NCBI GenBank assembly: GCA_009617715.1
Contig: VTFK01000214.1
Coordinates: 434,001 to 498,000, forward strand
Direction: 5' to 3'
Length of the DNA: 64,000 nt
Source: Plectrocnemia conspersa
Taxonomy: Eukaryota > Arthropoda > Insecta > Trichoptera > Polycentropodidae
This document shows positions 47,600 through 61,571 of the stretch, in pieces. The notes beneath the pieces are model-generated. The model saw only the letters and a list, made by a program, of their open reading frames with translations. It searched no databases and had not been told where the DNA came from. Position 1 is the stretch's first letter; each line of letters begins with the position of its first letter. The position numbers and the translations under genes are program-made.

Positions 47600-48805
47600 G
47601 TGAAAGAGGGTCAATAAATGAAATTTATTACCGTTTTATAAACATTGGAAATGATTCTTGTGTGAGTGTGTATGTGTGTGAAAGTATAATAAAAAGAGAA
47701 TCTCATCCGATTTATGTTCAAAGCCTTATCTGTATGAAATGGGTATTACATAAATTATTACATGATTTATTGTAGATATTATATATTTTTTTTGTAAGAA
47801 AAATATTTAATAAATTATTAGGATACTAGGTAAGTTAAAAACACTGGTTAAACATAAATCACAAAATTGATTTTCAAAATTGCTGGAAAGATTCTTATTA
47901 TAAATAGTATTTTATTTTTCGACAAAGATTAAATTATAGATATTTAAATAAAATTATGTTATGCTTTTTTATTATTTTAAAATCGAATAAAAACATCTTA
48001 ATATAACGAAAAACTTATTTGTAATTGATTTATTGTTGATATTGTATTAAAAATAATTTTAATGAATCATAAAAATAAATATTAATACGGCCTTTGAAAA
48101 TTTAGTAACTTTATATATATTAAACATTTAGTTATTTCATCTTTGTGCAAATATTGTTGTAGTGTTATTTAGTAGAATATACTATCAATCATTGAATTAT
48201 TATAATATGAAAATGTACTCGTACTTTGTAGCTTCTAAAAAATATTATATTGGAGATACACCGAGTCATTTTCAGAAACAAGAATTCTTGCTACTTTTTT
48301 ACTGTGACTATTTTATTTCTAAAATTCAAATATATTGATTCAAAACACAAAGCACGTATACACGTTGAATTACTGAAAACGATATCTAAAAAGCGGGACC
48401 ATATAGGAATAACTAATGATACAGCTGAGATCTGTGTGATTTTTTTAGATATACATACATATATCGTATTATTTTATTTTATAGTATAATTTTAGTATAT
48501 TTTGCATACAATGTGTGTATTAACTTTTATTATTATAAGTTTTGTTGAAAGCAGATATATGTTTATTGTTTAATCGTTGTTTAATTGTTATGTAATATGT
48601 AATAAGGACATTACTTAAATGTATAATTATGTAAGCATACCATATAGTTTACTGTCGAATAATCGGGTTTCTGTTGATTTTTTAATTTGTGTTTTGCTAG
48701 TCATATTATAAAAGTGTAAATCAGAAATGTTTTATGTTTTAAAAATAGAAAAATATATTTATATTGAATTGAAATTCAGATAAAAGTACTCGAGGTTTGT
48801 TGAAG
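47600..48805. other. AT-rich stretch, nothing recognised
   Basis: Background sequence with short TGTGAGTGTGTATGTGTGTG microsatellite at 47660. Confidence 0.5.
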
Positions 48806-48809
48806 TTTA

Positions 48810-49360
48810 AAAACTTATACATCGTCAGTTCCGTTCGGCAGCCAAACATTTGTTGGCACTTTAACCCAAGTTTTTTTATTTAATTTTATTTTTGTCAACT
48901 ACAAACATTCAGATCAAACACTCCATAAATTATACCGTATCAGATTATAAGCGCAAACACAAAACGTATAACGTAATGTGCAACGCATCATTGAACAGCA
49001 TGCTTTGCGTGTCTCACGAAAATTTGTATTAATACGCATTCGACACCGTTGATGGCAATTTTTGTTGCCAACAAGTCCGTCGCTTAGCAACGCGACATAT
49101 TAAGATACGTCACATGTGTTGTAGATGCCTTATCACACCCCCTTTTTGGTAATCATATCAAAAACCATCCGAGCGCGCCAAAGTTCGATCGTTACACGTA
49201 ACGAGGGCACTTTTAAAACTTGGTTGTCTTTTTTGACAGATATCATCCTATTCCTGGCCATAAAACAAAGTTGGCCTTATCCCTCGAACTGTCAGCCCTT
49301 ATTTATGGCCCTTGGTTGTAATTTGAAGAGTTATCACGTTGAGGGTCGAATAACCATTTA
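48810..49360. promoter_or_regulatory. Long balanced-composition island with X-box-like site
   Basis: About 550 bp of complex sequence. At 49079-49091 GTCGCTTAGCAAC resembles an RFX X-box, and it sits within GTCGC...GCGAC inverted arms (49079-49096). GGCAA...TTGCC arms lie just left (49054-49069). The 78-codon frame at 49125-49361 has no recognised motif. Confidence 0.3.
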
Positions 49361-52080
49361 ATTAATTTGAACGACAGATACATAGGTATGCTTTTCAAGT
49401 ATCTGCGGTTTGTTTGATTTCCATCAAATATCCAGGCTATATTTATACATGTGTATTTCGTTTATGGTTGGTTAATCTTTTCTTGTACGAGATGCCACTG
49501 AGCATAATATATTGAGGCTTTCAATAAAGACCCTGGGGGTTTAGCAAGGTTCTGTTTAAAATCTGCAGATAATTTGGAGCAGAGCTCGTTAGAAACGATT
49601 GAAAGTATATATACACATATATATGTATATATATATATATATATTATGAGGATTTTGGGTTTAATATTTTTTAAGCGGTTTATTTTTTTTGTTTTATAAA
49701 GTAGGATACACTGTCCTTTAAAATTATTGTTTAGATAATAAATTGCATTATTTATATTTTCAGGAATTTTTAGTAATATATGATAATTTATTCTTTCGTC
49801 ATCTCAATCAGACTTGTTATTGTATATAATTGTGGTATTTAATTTTTCTATAATTTTACTGTTATTGTGACATGAAAAAAATCAGAGCATGATCTAGCTC
49901 TGGTATATTAAGTAAACGTTCTTTTTACTATGTTGAGTATTATGGTCGATCTTTAGATAAAAGAATTTCAGATCTATAAATATTTTTTTCTTTAATCTTC
50001 TATTCGATCTCTTCGTAATTTATTAGACAATTTGTTGGAATGTTTGTTGAGCTTTTCCTTGAATTTTCTACGCTTTCCACTTTCAAGTCTTTGTGAATAA
50101 TAAAGTTTGAGATATACTCGTACCACAGAGCATCCAAAATCACTCTTACAATGTTATTTTGAAACCTGTGAATTATTTCTATAGTGGAGATATAAACGCG
50201 TAATTGATAAAACCAAAAGCATATTAAATATAGGTATTGTAATATTTATTAAAAATTACCATTTATTTAAATATAATATATTCTTTCTAAATAACATTTG
50301 GTTAAAACTTTTTAACATAATATTAAATAAAAAGTTTGTACATTTATTTTAGGGCGTATTACACATTACTTTTCTATTGAAACCGGTTTAAAAACTCTTT
50401 ATATTTTTTGTTATATAGCATATTACATACTATCACTTTATAAAAAAAATAATGTGAAATAAAAATTAATATAAGTTAGGTAATTGGAATAGTGTATAAA
50501 TCCAAATAACAAAAAGTAAACATGATGATAATTATTATAATATATATGTAAGCTTAATGGTTGTAATAATAAATATATTCACATGGGATATTAAAGAAGA
50601 CAAAGTTGTTGATTATATAATAAATCCCTAAAGAGGGAAAAAGTATTAATTTCATTTGAGGTATTGAAAATGATGTTTATTCTAAATGAAAAGGGTCACT
50701 GAAAAGAACCGGCAATATGTAACCATATTAAATAATTTATTTTAGGACGTAGTTTGTGTAGTAGTTAAAATATAAATTATTTGATTTAAGAACCATGACT
50801 TAAAAAAATACACTTATCAGAGACGGATTCACAATTACAAAGTGATTATTAACTAGATGTAATTGATTATAAAAAAAGTAAGAATATTTTTAGAGCAGCG
50901 TTTTCGGATGTTAAAAGTGCATTTGTAAAAAATAAAAAAAATAGAGGGGATATCTTTTTAAGTAAAATATTATATATGAATTAGTGCTTTAAGTAACTAA
51001 CCTAGGGCTTTATATATATATATTTATATATATAAACATTAACTATGTTAACACTACGTATTAGTCCATTATAACCTTTATTATTAGTATAACATTTTAA
51101 TTTCCACCAACTTTTAACGAAACATGTTTTCACACATTAAGAGGCGATACTTAAAGTGTCATTTTAATATTGATGTATTTTTATTTTTATATTATAATAA
51201 ATAAAGTTTTGCAAACCTTCAATATCATTGTATAATAGTTTACAAATAGTCAATAGAATAATATTTGAGGGTTGAACTTTTTGCTGAATCCGTATATATT
51301 GCGATTAACTTCACGATATTATCTAAATCGGAAAACAGACTTTTCCATTATTCCCCCAGAATTTGATATTAGACTCCAGTAATTTATTTTTCGTATATAC
51401 AACATTTTTTTTATTGCATCTTCAAAATGAGGATACGTCAGATTAATTTTCGGAGCTCGATTCAGAGAGAAGCGGAATTTGTAAAGATACACAATATACA
51501 GCTTTGATATTATTGTTGAATAAACATTTATACTTGAAACCACAAACGCTAAAAATTCTAAGCAGAAAATAAAGTGTGTGATTCAGAATATGATTTATAA
51601 GCAAAAGTAGAAATTACATTGTATAACGTATTGATTTATTTTTTCTAAATTGATTTTTATACGGTAGTGTTTGCGTTTAGTTTATTTTTAATCTGTTTCT
51701 GAAGGGATTTGGACGAGATGCCTTTGATGAGGAATGATTGCTCTCCAAGATAAGTGGCTAAACCTATCACTTACAGGTTTGCCTTAAAAAGCCTATATAC
51801 TAGAAACGTCAATCGATCACTAGGTGAGACATGTCCTCTTCTGTCATCTTTGACGACAACCTTATTTATATTATATAAAAATATAAGAAAGTTAATTAGA
51901 TTCGATCTGTTTTACTCTAATTAAAAGTTTATTAAAATTAAAGTTTAATATATGTCACAAGTATCTACATATACTATAAGCTTTTATAACAAAATATACT
52001 TTTTTGAGTAAACCTAATTTAAACGTAGTAATATTAATAAAGTTGCAAGCTGACGGCCAACATACTTGTATAAATATATG
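49361..52080. other. AT-rich stretch, nothing recognised
   Basis: Holds AT microsatellite bits (49610-49645, 51013-51034) and a more balanced patch at 51690-51860. No credible gene. Confidence 0.45.
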
Positions 52081-52083
52081 CTT

Positions 52084-52170
52084 GTATTGAATTATTGTAT
52101 TATTGACTAATTATTATTGTATTGTTCGCATATTTGTATTGTATTATTGTCTTATTGTATTGACCAATAT
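52084..52170 (+). repeat. Degenerate TATTG/TATTATTG repeat
   Basis: Repeated ATTGTATTATTG-type words over about 85 bp, with interruptions. Confidence 0.7.
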
Positions 52171-52177
52171 ATTTATA

Positions 52178-52245
52178 GGTAGGGCTTCTGACCCGGGCAG
52201 AACCGGAACCGAGTACCTGGGTATCAGCACGTACCAAAAAAAAAC
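52178..52245. mobile_element. Possible transposon terminus, unclassified
   Basis: AGGGCTTCTGACCCGGGCAG, then AACCGGAACCGAGTACCTGGG, has unusually high GC at an abrupt boundary between a simple repeat and AT-rich DNA, with short inverted words (TACCTGGGTA). hAT-type ends can look like this. No partner end is found. Confidence 0.25.
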
Positions 52246-52369
52246 ACAAGTACTCTGTTATTTTTAACGGGTACACCCGATTATCTTAATCTTAATAAAT
52301 TATTTTATTTCTCAATATGAAATAAACAATATATTTAACACAATTTTAAAGACGCGAAATTCTCCAACT

Positions 52370-52660
52370 CATCATTTATTTTGCAAAACCCATATAGAGA
52401 TTAAGTGGGTAGTGAGAGCAGTGTATTAAAAACGACAGGAAATCTCGATTTAACACTCCGAAAGTAATGTTTCGCAATGTAATATTTATGACACATTTCG
52501 TTTCGGGATCCTCAAACATTTACCGCTTAACAAAAAAATAGAAAGGCGATTATTTGCAAAAAATACACACGACTTAAAAAACGGCATTAAAGTCTATTGT
52601 TATTATTTACCGTCAGTGAGTCTTGATCGCTCGTTATCCATCGGTTGATGGTTAGCTCAC
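52370..52660. promoter_or_regulatory. Moderately balanced island, possible enhancer
   Basis: Includes the small hairpin CCATCGGTTGATGG (near 52638). No frame. Confidence 0.2.
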
Positions 52661-53629
52661 TAGCAACATATTTTTTTGATACTCCAATGCAATTTTGATA
52701 AGAATTACACAGAATAAATTATTTAATTAGGTAATTAATATTTATTATCGATCTAGAAGTAGCAATAAATATTTATTCTTCTTGGGTCTTATATTTGTAC
52801 AGTTTGTGAATCAAACCGTTGTGCCATATTTATTGTAAAGTATTATCTATATCTAATATTAAGAGGCTCTTAATATTTTTTATATTCAAATTATAGCATA
52901 TATAATATGTATATGCTATTAGGTTAATACGTTGTCGAGTGATTTCCGCGGAAGCCAAACTAATATTGTTAATAATTTTATACACCAGAGATTTTTTTAT
53001 AACCAAATTTATTATTTTAAAAATATTTTACTTTATGACTGCTGTAAAAAAATCAGGGAATATTGCCCTTGAATTTTTAATATTGCATCTGACGTAATAT
53101 TATTATTATATAGTCTTTGCTAAATAAAAAATATGGCACAAATTACATTAAACCGTCAATAATCAGGTAGTGTATATAATATATAACTCAATCGTTATTA
53201 TAGCAATAATATTGTAAAGCATTTCCATAGTTTCAGAAACATTGACAAACACAATCTGTTTTAATACACTTTATTTACCCCTGAAACTAATCATAGATAT
53301 ATTAAATTTAACTTAGTATTTTTCTTATACACTGTTATGTTTCTGATCTCGTATTTTTACAAAAAATTATACGAGCCAGACAATTTACCGAAAAATATTG
53401 ACAAGATTGGTAAATTACGATATGTAATTACGCAATAAGAAATTAAATTGAGTCACAATCTTTCAATACACATGTTATTTTTTTTAAATATCCTGTACAA
53501 TATTACGTTTACGCAGTTTGAGGCGATTTAAAAATATCTTTCCGTACATACAAAAGTACTATTTACGCAAATAAATATAAGTGTAAGCATATATGGACAT
53601 CGTTGAAATATTGTTAAGTTCACATGCGA

Positions 53630-53830
53630 TGTAAAACCCTTGTAGCATTATCTGTGTCTGAAGGATCTAGTAGTCTCCGAATATTAAATTAAACTCTGCT
53701 TCCGGGCGATGTAGCCAGGAGGGATAACGAGAAGAGGGAAGCGTCTGCTTTCTAAATCTGTTCCGTCTTAAAGGTCAGCGTTACTCGGCTTAGTTTCTCA
53801 GGTTGTTGAGCTTAGGTAAAAGTTCTTAAA
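53630..53830. promoter_or_regulatory. Balanced-composition island
   Basis: Contains CCGGGCGATGTAGCCAGGAG followed by GGATAACGAGAAGAGGGAAG. No frame or known element. Confidence 0.25.
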
Positions 53831-55440
53831 ACAATGTTGTTGAAAGCGAATTTAGAATGAAAGTATTAATATAGGCGTTACGTATTCGCTTATATATATT
53901 TAGCCAGTCTAGGGAAGATTTAGTGTTCGCCCACATTAGTATTGGTATGTTTTCTTACTGTAACTATTTTTATTGCCTGACCGTTAATGTTTAAACAGAT
54001 TGCAGTGCGGGAACCTACAAACTTGTCATTTAAAATCTCAGTCTGCTGTTGCTTGTGTATGTTTTTAATTTTACTATTGCTTAATATTGCCTTAAATTTA
54101 CGAAAACTTTACAATATTTAAACAGCAATAAAAATATAATCATTTATTAAAAATGTACGGCTGATTTTCAACCTTCTGTCATTAAAAGGGTAAACAGCTG
54201 TTACTATACAATTAGCGAATTTAACTGAATTTATGACTACAGGCATAGCAACTCGACGTATCATAACAACTAATGGCATTAGTTTATGCCGCTTTTAACA
54301 CATAATATTTTTTATAACGGTGTATTTCAGGGTTTGTAACTGCCACTGGTCGCTAGTGACATCTGATAGACACTATAATAAATATATATATTGATAATTT
54401 AAAATAAATGTAATGGTATTTTTTAAAAATCAAACAGTTTTTAATGATATTACTATAGAAATCAGTTTCTTGAACTTTTCCATATTATTATTTTAGCATT
54501 ACTTGTACATGTTAATTGAGATTTTTTATTTAGATAAATATGATTATAATATTTTACTTTTTTTTTTTAATTTTTACATATATAATTATTTCATACCACT
54601 AAGTGCAAACGTTACACTACGTCTTTAAATACATTTTAGTAATATAATAAAACTTATACATTCTATTTCAATACTATTAGCTAATGAGATGTAATTCTAA
54701 TACTCTCAAATATATATCAAATAAGCATTTGATGGATTTTAACTAAAAGCTTTTAAGAATGAAATTGGATTAAATTAAAACAAATTTACATATTAATGTA
54801 AAATAAAAAATTACCTTTATTATCAGTAGATTTTTTGAATTTCATTAAGTTACAATTGTTATTTAACATAAAAGCAAAATAATAATATTTTCTGTTGAAA
54901 TGTTATCTAAATATTTTTTTGTACAGCAAAAATTTGCGATAGAGAAAAAAAATCGATTTTGTGTTAAAGATTAAACGCTGATTAAAATAATATAAATATT
55001 GGATTATTATTTATTGTCGTTGAGCGATGACGATACTCTAAGCATACTAGACTTTGTCGTAGACAAATAGTATATGTATCGTTTGATGTAAATAGAGAAA
55101 CCATAGCTTAATATCAAATCATTGTAATTAGAACATTAAAAATATTATCTTTATAAAATATTTATAAAAAGATGCAATACAAACAACAAAATACAGACAT
55201 TCATGGTTGACTAATTTGGTAATGTCACTTTTTCAACGGAAGATATTAGATATACACATAAGCAAACAATATGACAAGAACTTTGTCTTTCACGCCATAC
55301 TCGACGAAATAAAAAGAGCCTTCGATCAATAAGCAACGTGCATGAGATTTTACAGTGTCACAACTGACGTAGTCATTAATCACACTCGAGAGACATATTA
55401 AATAATAAATAATAAATAAAACGCGCATGTAAATGTGCGC
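53831..55440. other. AT-rich stretch, nothing recognised
   Basis: Background sequence, with a T run at 54559-54570 and no credible gene. Confidence 0.5.
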
Positions 55441-55549
55441 AATTTGCAAAGGATTTAAAGCTCGGGGGCATCAATCAAAGTTTATACCTGATGTATGTAC
55501 GACAGTTCCTGCCGAGGTGTGATGTTCCTTTATAATGTTAATTATTACA

Positions 55550-55760
55550 GGTGAACAACGGCGATATACATTTTGTGATTAATATCTCTGAAACCAGAAC
55601 AGTATCTGTCACCTTGCGTATATCGCATAATAAATATCGTTATTATATACACACATATTATATAAGGAATATGCAATATATTCACAGTTTCGTAGTTGAT
55701 GTTATCAGATCAGTTAAGTTCAATTCAATTAACAGTTTTGGCAAATATGTAAACAGTTAG
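55550..55760 (+). other. Weak exon-like frame after a good acceptor
   Basis: TTAATTATTACAG|GTGAACAACGG is a fair 3' splice site, and the phase-0 frame that follows reads VNNGDIHFVINISETRTVSV, with alternating residues as in beta strands. The phase does not match the exon at 21202, and no strong donor follows (TTGC|GTATAT at best). It is listed for completeness. Confidence 0.15.
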
Positions 55761-57175
55761 AATATTGTTAAGCGTTAACTATCGATTTACAATTGAGGGT
55801 ATGTATAATTTGAGATCATATTCGTAACCAACAAGCTTACGGTATTGTAGACGGTATCAAACTTTGTATATGTCGTATAAAGTTTTGCATGCAAAATAAT
55901 GATATTGCTAGTTTACGATGCACCTCATTGTTGTAAATTTTGGAATGCATATTTTGTCAAACTTAAAAGTTTTTTAATAGACATAGAAATATTATGTAAA
56001 TCGAATGTTTTTATAAAACTATATACAGATTTAGTTTTTATTTATGCACATTTATCATTATTTTAAATCGTTTTATAAATAAAATAGTTAGACATATGTT
56101 CTCTGTTAATTGGAAAACACCAAATACGTGTACCACTCTTTCAATGCTTTTTATTGATACTATAAAGGTAGGTTTTTTATGTTTTACCGAAATTTAATTA
56201 ATTATACACTTGGTATTTAAAATAAAATAAAGCATTAAGGACTCGGTCTAAAAAAATACTACTGGCTAATGGAAAAAACCTCTTAACTGACAGTAAAGAA
56301 TAAGCTGCTTGTATACAAATCTATCCTAAGTCTAATTTAGCATGTTTAACTCGGGGATAAGCAAGTAACTAAAACACATAAATAATACAAAGGTTCCAAA
56401 ATTAAATTTTAAGAGTGATTTTAAGTGCTTTGTGGTATGTATCAAACTATCTCATTCACAAAGATTTTTAAAATGAAAGTTGTCAAAGAAAAACTTATAA
56501 AATTTAATACGGAAATACAAGAAAAGTCTGGAAAACTTCCCAAAAAATTCAATATGGTGAGATCGACTGGAAGATGAAAGAGAAAAATAATTGATTTATG
56601 GTTATCCTGATGAATTGCTAATAGGCGATTAACCCATGTAAGATTTACAGATAGTGGTTTGCTGAATGTCAATATGAAAGGACAGATAGCAAGAAAAAAA
56701 TGTATCGTAGCTCAAGGTTATGTGCCACACAACACATAGTAAAATCTTCAATTCGTGTAAATTTAATTTAATAATAGTAAAAAAATAGAATTTTCGATAT
56801 ATTGTCTAATTTATTTATCAGTTTGAAAAGCTTCTCTGCCTCAACTGATTTGAGGTATTTTTGAGGATTTGTTTTAGTTTGTTACTTACAGGATATTTTT
56901 AATCTTCTTATACGACGAGACATCATATTGCATATTAGTAAAGCTATGTGTTAAAAAAATATTAGTTATTTTCTATAATGTTTAATCGGCCTATAATTTA
57001 TTAAAAATGACTGCTTAATTTTTTAGTGAGTGTCTTATGTTAAAAAAAGGGATATTAAAAGTTCAATGATGAGAAAATATTTTTTTTTTTTGCCGAAATG
57101 TTAATTTTATAATATGTTCATAATGGTTTTAAGTCTTCCTAACAACTAATCGAACGTCGTGAAACTAACTACAAT
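55761..57175. other. Mostly AT-rich; unrecognised open pieces at 56440-56740
   Basis: Around 56625-56740 a plus-strand frame reads RLTHVRFTDSGLL and then CIVAQGYVPHN before a stop. It may be transposon debris but matches nothing I know. Confidence 0.3.
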
Positions 57176-57179
57176 TTAA

Positions 57180-57610
57180 GTACCTTGGAATAATAAATTC
57201 TGCGCTACCACAACAAAGTCCATAAATTCGCCTAGATGTAGCAATTTAAACACCCTTAAAAGGCAGTACATGTGAGATATTGTGGTAGAGTAGTTGTGGA
57301 GCTTGTTTAGAGATTATTTACAGAGCCTCGAATAGGTGATAACTGCCTGCGAATTATTATTCTGTCCCTTGTTTAACGGAATTTTAAAATTCAAATGCGC
57401 CGACTTTTGCGCGATTAAAGCCATGACGAATTTTCGGTGAAAAGGGCTTAAGCAAATTTATACAGAGCCCTAATTGCAAATATTACGTCGCTGTGGCACG
57501 ATGGCCTTTTTATGGGGTCCTGTTGCAAATTTAACTTGTTCATTTTCGCTCTTTGGCGACACAACGGGGTATTGCGTTAATCGTAGCTTAAGCCATTCTG
57601 TGTATGTTTT
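57180..57610. promoter_or_regulatory. Balanced-composition island, possible enhancer
   Basis: About 430 bp of complex sequence with no frame, including TTTTGCGCGATTAAAGCC and TTTTTATGGGGTCCTG (a TTTATGG caudal-like word). It is among the clearest islands of this kind in the window. Confidence 0.3.
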
Positions 57611-60535
57611 ATTATAACAATAACGTGTTTGTTTATTTTGATTTATGAAAATATGAAGTGAGATTAAAGAGAAGAAAGTTAAATTTTAATTTATTTAAAT
57701 TAGCTATATAATAATAATTTACGGCAAAAATAATACTAAAAATATATTATTACAGGTTGATTTAGATAATATTTTTTTTAATTTAATGAAATATTTATTA
57801 CAACAAGTCTTTTTATTGTTTTTTCTTTATTATTATTTTTCTATTCCATTACACAAAAATCATATTAATGCAATAAATAAAGTTAATATTACATGTTTTA
57901 TTACTTTTAAAAATACTATAAAAAAATTATACTAATCCTACAATTATTTTTGTGTTGGTGTACATATTTAAAAGAAAATTGCTACCCAAAATTTATGATG
58001 ACAGAATTTTTACCACGTAAATAATTTATATTAAATAACATATATAAATTAAATAAAAAAAATTGCTAACAATGGTCACTATGAACATTTGTGAAGTAGT
58101 ACGTGATTCGTTACAGATTTTTTATTATAAATTGTGATATTAAGAATAGTTCTGAACGTGGAAAATCCTAAAAGAAATTAAAAAAATGACTAATATATAA
58201 GATAAAGTAATATCTTTGAAAGGTTAGTGAATTGTGAAACAATAAAATAAAAAAAATACACTCAAAAGCGATTTTTTAGTATAATTATGAAAACGAAATT
58301 AATTTTAAATTTACTCAATAGTATAAGACAAAATTCAACAGATTTTCCTCTTTCTATTCTTCACAGATATACATGTTTATATTTTTAAAAGCCCATCGTT
58401 TATTAAATTTGCATAGTTGTAGTCTAGGATCATAAGTCTAAGATATTTAAAATTGTATGTACATACATAGGAGTAAATAATCTGAAAACACGAGTGAAAG
58501 TTTCGTATTTTGAAAAATTATAACGCAGAAGAATCTTTTGTTAAATTGAATTGTTGAGTCAATAAATATATTAGTTTCGTAACACTGTATAGTTATATTG
58601 TCTACATTCTTATTAAAAAGCACCTTTTTATATATGCATGTAGATATAACTAGAACAGTTTTACTTGCAGTGCATTCAATCTTAAAACTAAATTATTTTT
58701 TAATTTAAAAATATATATTATTTACCAAAAGCTTATTTATCTTATTATTAATAGAAAAACCTTATGATTATTTCAATCTGTTTACAACTCAGAATTTCAC
58801 TTGTAAATGCAACTTTAAATTAAAATTTCCAATAACTATTATGGCAATATTATGGAGAACAACAATTTCAAGATATCTAGAATGTTTTGTGTAAAGGGTG
58901 AAATATATAAGATAGCACAGATTTAAAACGTTCTATTGATATAAAAAAAAATCAATATTCAACAATTACAATATAACATATATTACAGATTAATAAAAAA
59001 TACGCAAAACTTAATTTAATTAAAATGCTTTTGACTAATTGAAGTTAATATTGACTTGTGATACGAAATCAATATTGAAATTTAAACACAATTTATTAAT
59101 ATATTTGTGTAATTTATTTTAAATTAAATACTTATAAGCCATTTTTATAATAATAAAGTCCATAATTTTAATAAAAATATATTTTAACTAACTATATCAG
59201 CAAAAACAATTAGCGAAAAATTCTAACCCACTGCTGAACATCGACTATGAAACGCGATTCTTTATAGCTGCGGTTTTAAAAAAAGTTGTACTATAATGCT
59301 TCGATGCCGTTTTTATTACAATTAGGATCATTATTAAAAAATGGCGTTTTTCACTGACATTTTGTGAATCTAACGTAATTTTTACAGACAGATTTGATCA
59401 ATTTGCAAAAAAACGCAACTCTGCTTGACAGTAAAAAATAAAGCATCTAAAACAAAGTAATTTATGCCTGTATCTTTAGTGAGGTTAATTAGTATTGTAA
59501 AGCGATAGTCTTGTTGAAATAAGCTAAACGTTAAATATAATCTTCCCAGAAGGGTTGTCCCCTCAAGTGTGTATAGGTAATTTATTACGTATCAATGTTC
59601 TATGGGAGTATATAGCTGTTATGAATAAAACATATTTATCAGAAAATAAAATTAACACTTGATTTAAATCTTTTTCTATTTTAAGATCAGATCAGAAACG
59701 TTAGTTAAATTGATTTCCCTTGAGGCATTGTGCTTTTAGCTTCGATTTTATTATTATGGACTCCAGGCGCTAATATTATTATGTTTTTATAAAGATTGCA
59801 AGTACGTTTATGTTTAAGAAAAACGTAAATGTTTCATTACAATAATATATTCGTAGTCAAAAGCGATAGTATCATTTACTATGTAATGGTAGAAAAGAAT
59901 TAGATAACAAGGGTTAAATCGAGCGGTTTAATTAGAAAGTAAATTAATAGCTTGGTTTAATTAGGCATTCAGTTTAATTGAATGACATTAATTTAAACTT
60001 CTAAATTAAGCGCTTTACATTTTCGGTGTAAATTTTTTGCAGTCTTATTATATCTAAAATATATTTTTGTATGTATATATATATATCTCAATGAATGTAA
60101 TTAATAAAATAATTTTAATTAATATTATATCAAGCTGTTTCATAAGTGGTTTTCCTCTTCATCCTTTTTATTATTTATAACGTCGAGTATTCATTAAAAT
60201 TTTCACAATTAAGGTTATTGAAGTATGTGTGAAGCAATTGAAGTTTGCTTAAATTTTGTAACTATGATTATTAAATTTAGATTAAATTATAATTTTAATT
60301 GATAAAAACAATTCAACTTAAGCATAAGTTTGTTAGAATTATCAAGTGTAAGTATATGTATGTGCATATTAAAAAATAGCATTGGCAGTGTGTCCAATTA
60401 GTTCCCTTTATCTGTTTTAGTGTTTTTTAGTGTTAACATATATGATAAATGATAATTATAAATATGTATCATTCACCACACTTATTATGTAATAATATTT
60501 TTTAACCGTCAATGCCTACTAGCTTATAGTATAAA
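57611..60535. other. AT-rich stretch, nothing recognised
   Basis: About 2.9 kb of AT-rich background. The only slightly balanced patch is 59220-59300. Confidence 0.5.
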
Positions 60536-61270
60536 GCTAAAAAATCTGTTTCGCTTTTATCTCGTGCCAAAACACGAGCAAGCGCCCTTGCCCCAGCAAT
60601 CGGGAACGGGTTGCTGCATAAAGCTAGATTATCAAATAATATTTTTCTTAAGCTCTAGTGTTTATTAACACATATCAAAAACTCTAGCAATTTTACAAAT
60701 TGGGTAGCAAAACAATACGTTTACATTTATATCAATTAGGAAACCATGAAGGATAATTAAATGGGTATCGTATACATTGATGACGATACTGTAAAAATAC
60801 TTTTATTGCACGCCATATTAACACTTAATACTTGCTTACTTGCTGTAATAAATAAAACATCTGCTATATATTGTCAAGCAAACCTATTATTAGATGATTG
60901 AGAACCAAATGTTTAAAAACATCTTTAAACAATTTTGATTTGTGTAACGTTGACTGTAACCGGTATTATTTACAATTAATTGTGTTCTTTCTTAAACTAA
61001 AAGGTGTAAAATATACGTTACTTAAAAATAATAGAGTACTAGTTATATAAAATAATGTTTTATTCTTGAAAAATGATTCTTAAAAAAGATATTTTTGATA
61101 TTGTGGGTTTAAGAAATTTAAATTTGCCACAAAAGTTTTTAGGCTTTAGTCATTTAAATTTGACATTTGTATTAATGTTAAAATTAATTATTATTATATT
61201 TATGTACATATATAGCACACAAAAAAAATCACATAATAAAAAAATCTTTGCACTGTTGGAGATACAGTTA
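60536..61270. other. AT-rich with one short GC-rich patch
   Basis: The patch 60560-60620 (GCAAGCGCCCTTGCCCCAGC, then CGGGAACGGGTTGCTGC) is isolated and has no frame. A 103-codon frame (61073-61384) crosses the region; only its last ~35 codons are in GC-richer sequence. Confidence 0.35.
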
Positions 61271-61397
61271 ACGAAGCCCATGATTAGAAGATACAGACCC
61301 TCAGCGACGCGCTATTTTGAAGTAGCGTGGACTTTTTATTTTAAGGAAGATATTACACCATGCGCCGTTTGCGACCCTTTCTGAAATATGCTGTACA

Positions 61398-61571
61398 TAT
61401 GTGTACATATTAGCTGACCCTCTAAGGATGGCCTTGATTTGTGGAGACAGCTATAGAGGCAATAGTCTCAGGGGCTTCGATGGTCGTCTGTTTATGGAGA
61501 ATATCCTGAATAGGGCACTATCGCCCAATGTCGATAGCTCAGAGTCAGCTCATCTGCGACGGAGTCTTTAA
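61398..61571 (+). CDS. Short unrecognised coding-like frame (47 aa from ATG)
   Basis: From the ATG at 61428 the frame runs 47 codons (MALICGDSYRGNSLRGF ... ENILNRALSPNVDSSES), and it is open for at least 10 codons before. Its base composition is balanced, unlike its flanks, and the residues are protein-like. The preceding frame (61270-61383) ends in RYRPSATRYFEVAW and ITPCAVCDPF. Two successive protein-like pieces in different frames suggest a decayed gene or transposon with a frameshift. No family is recognised. Confidence 0.28.
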   Translation, partial: YVYILADPLRMALICGDSYRGNSLRGFDGRLFMENILNRALSPNVDSSESAHLRRSL

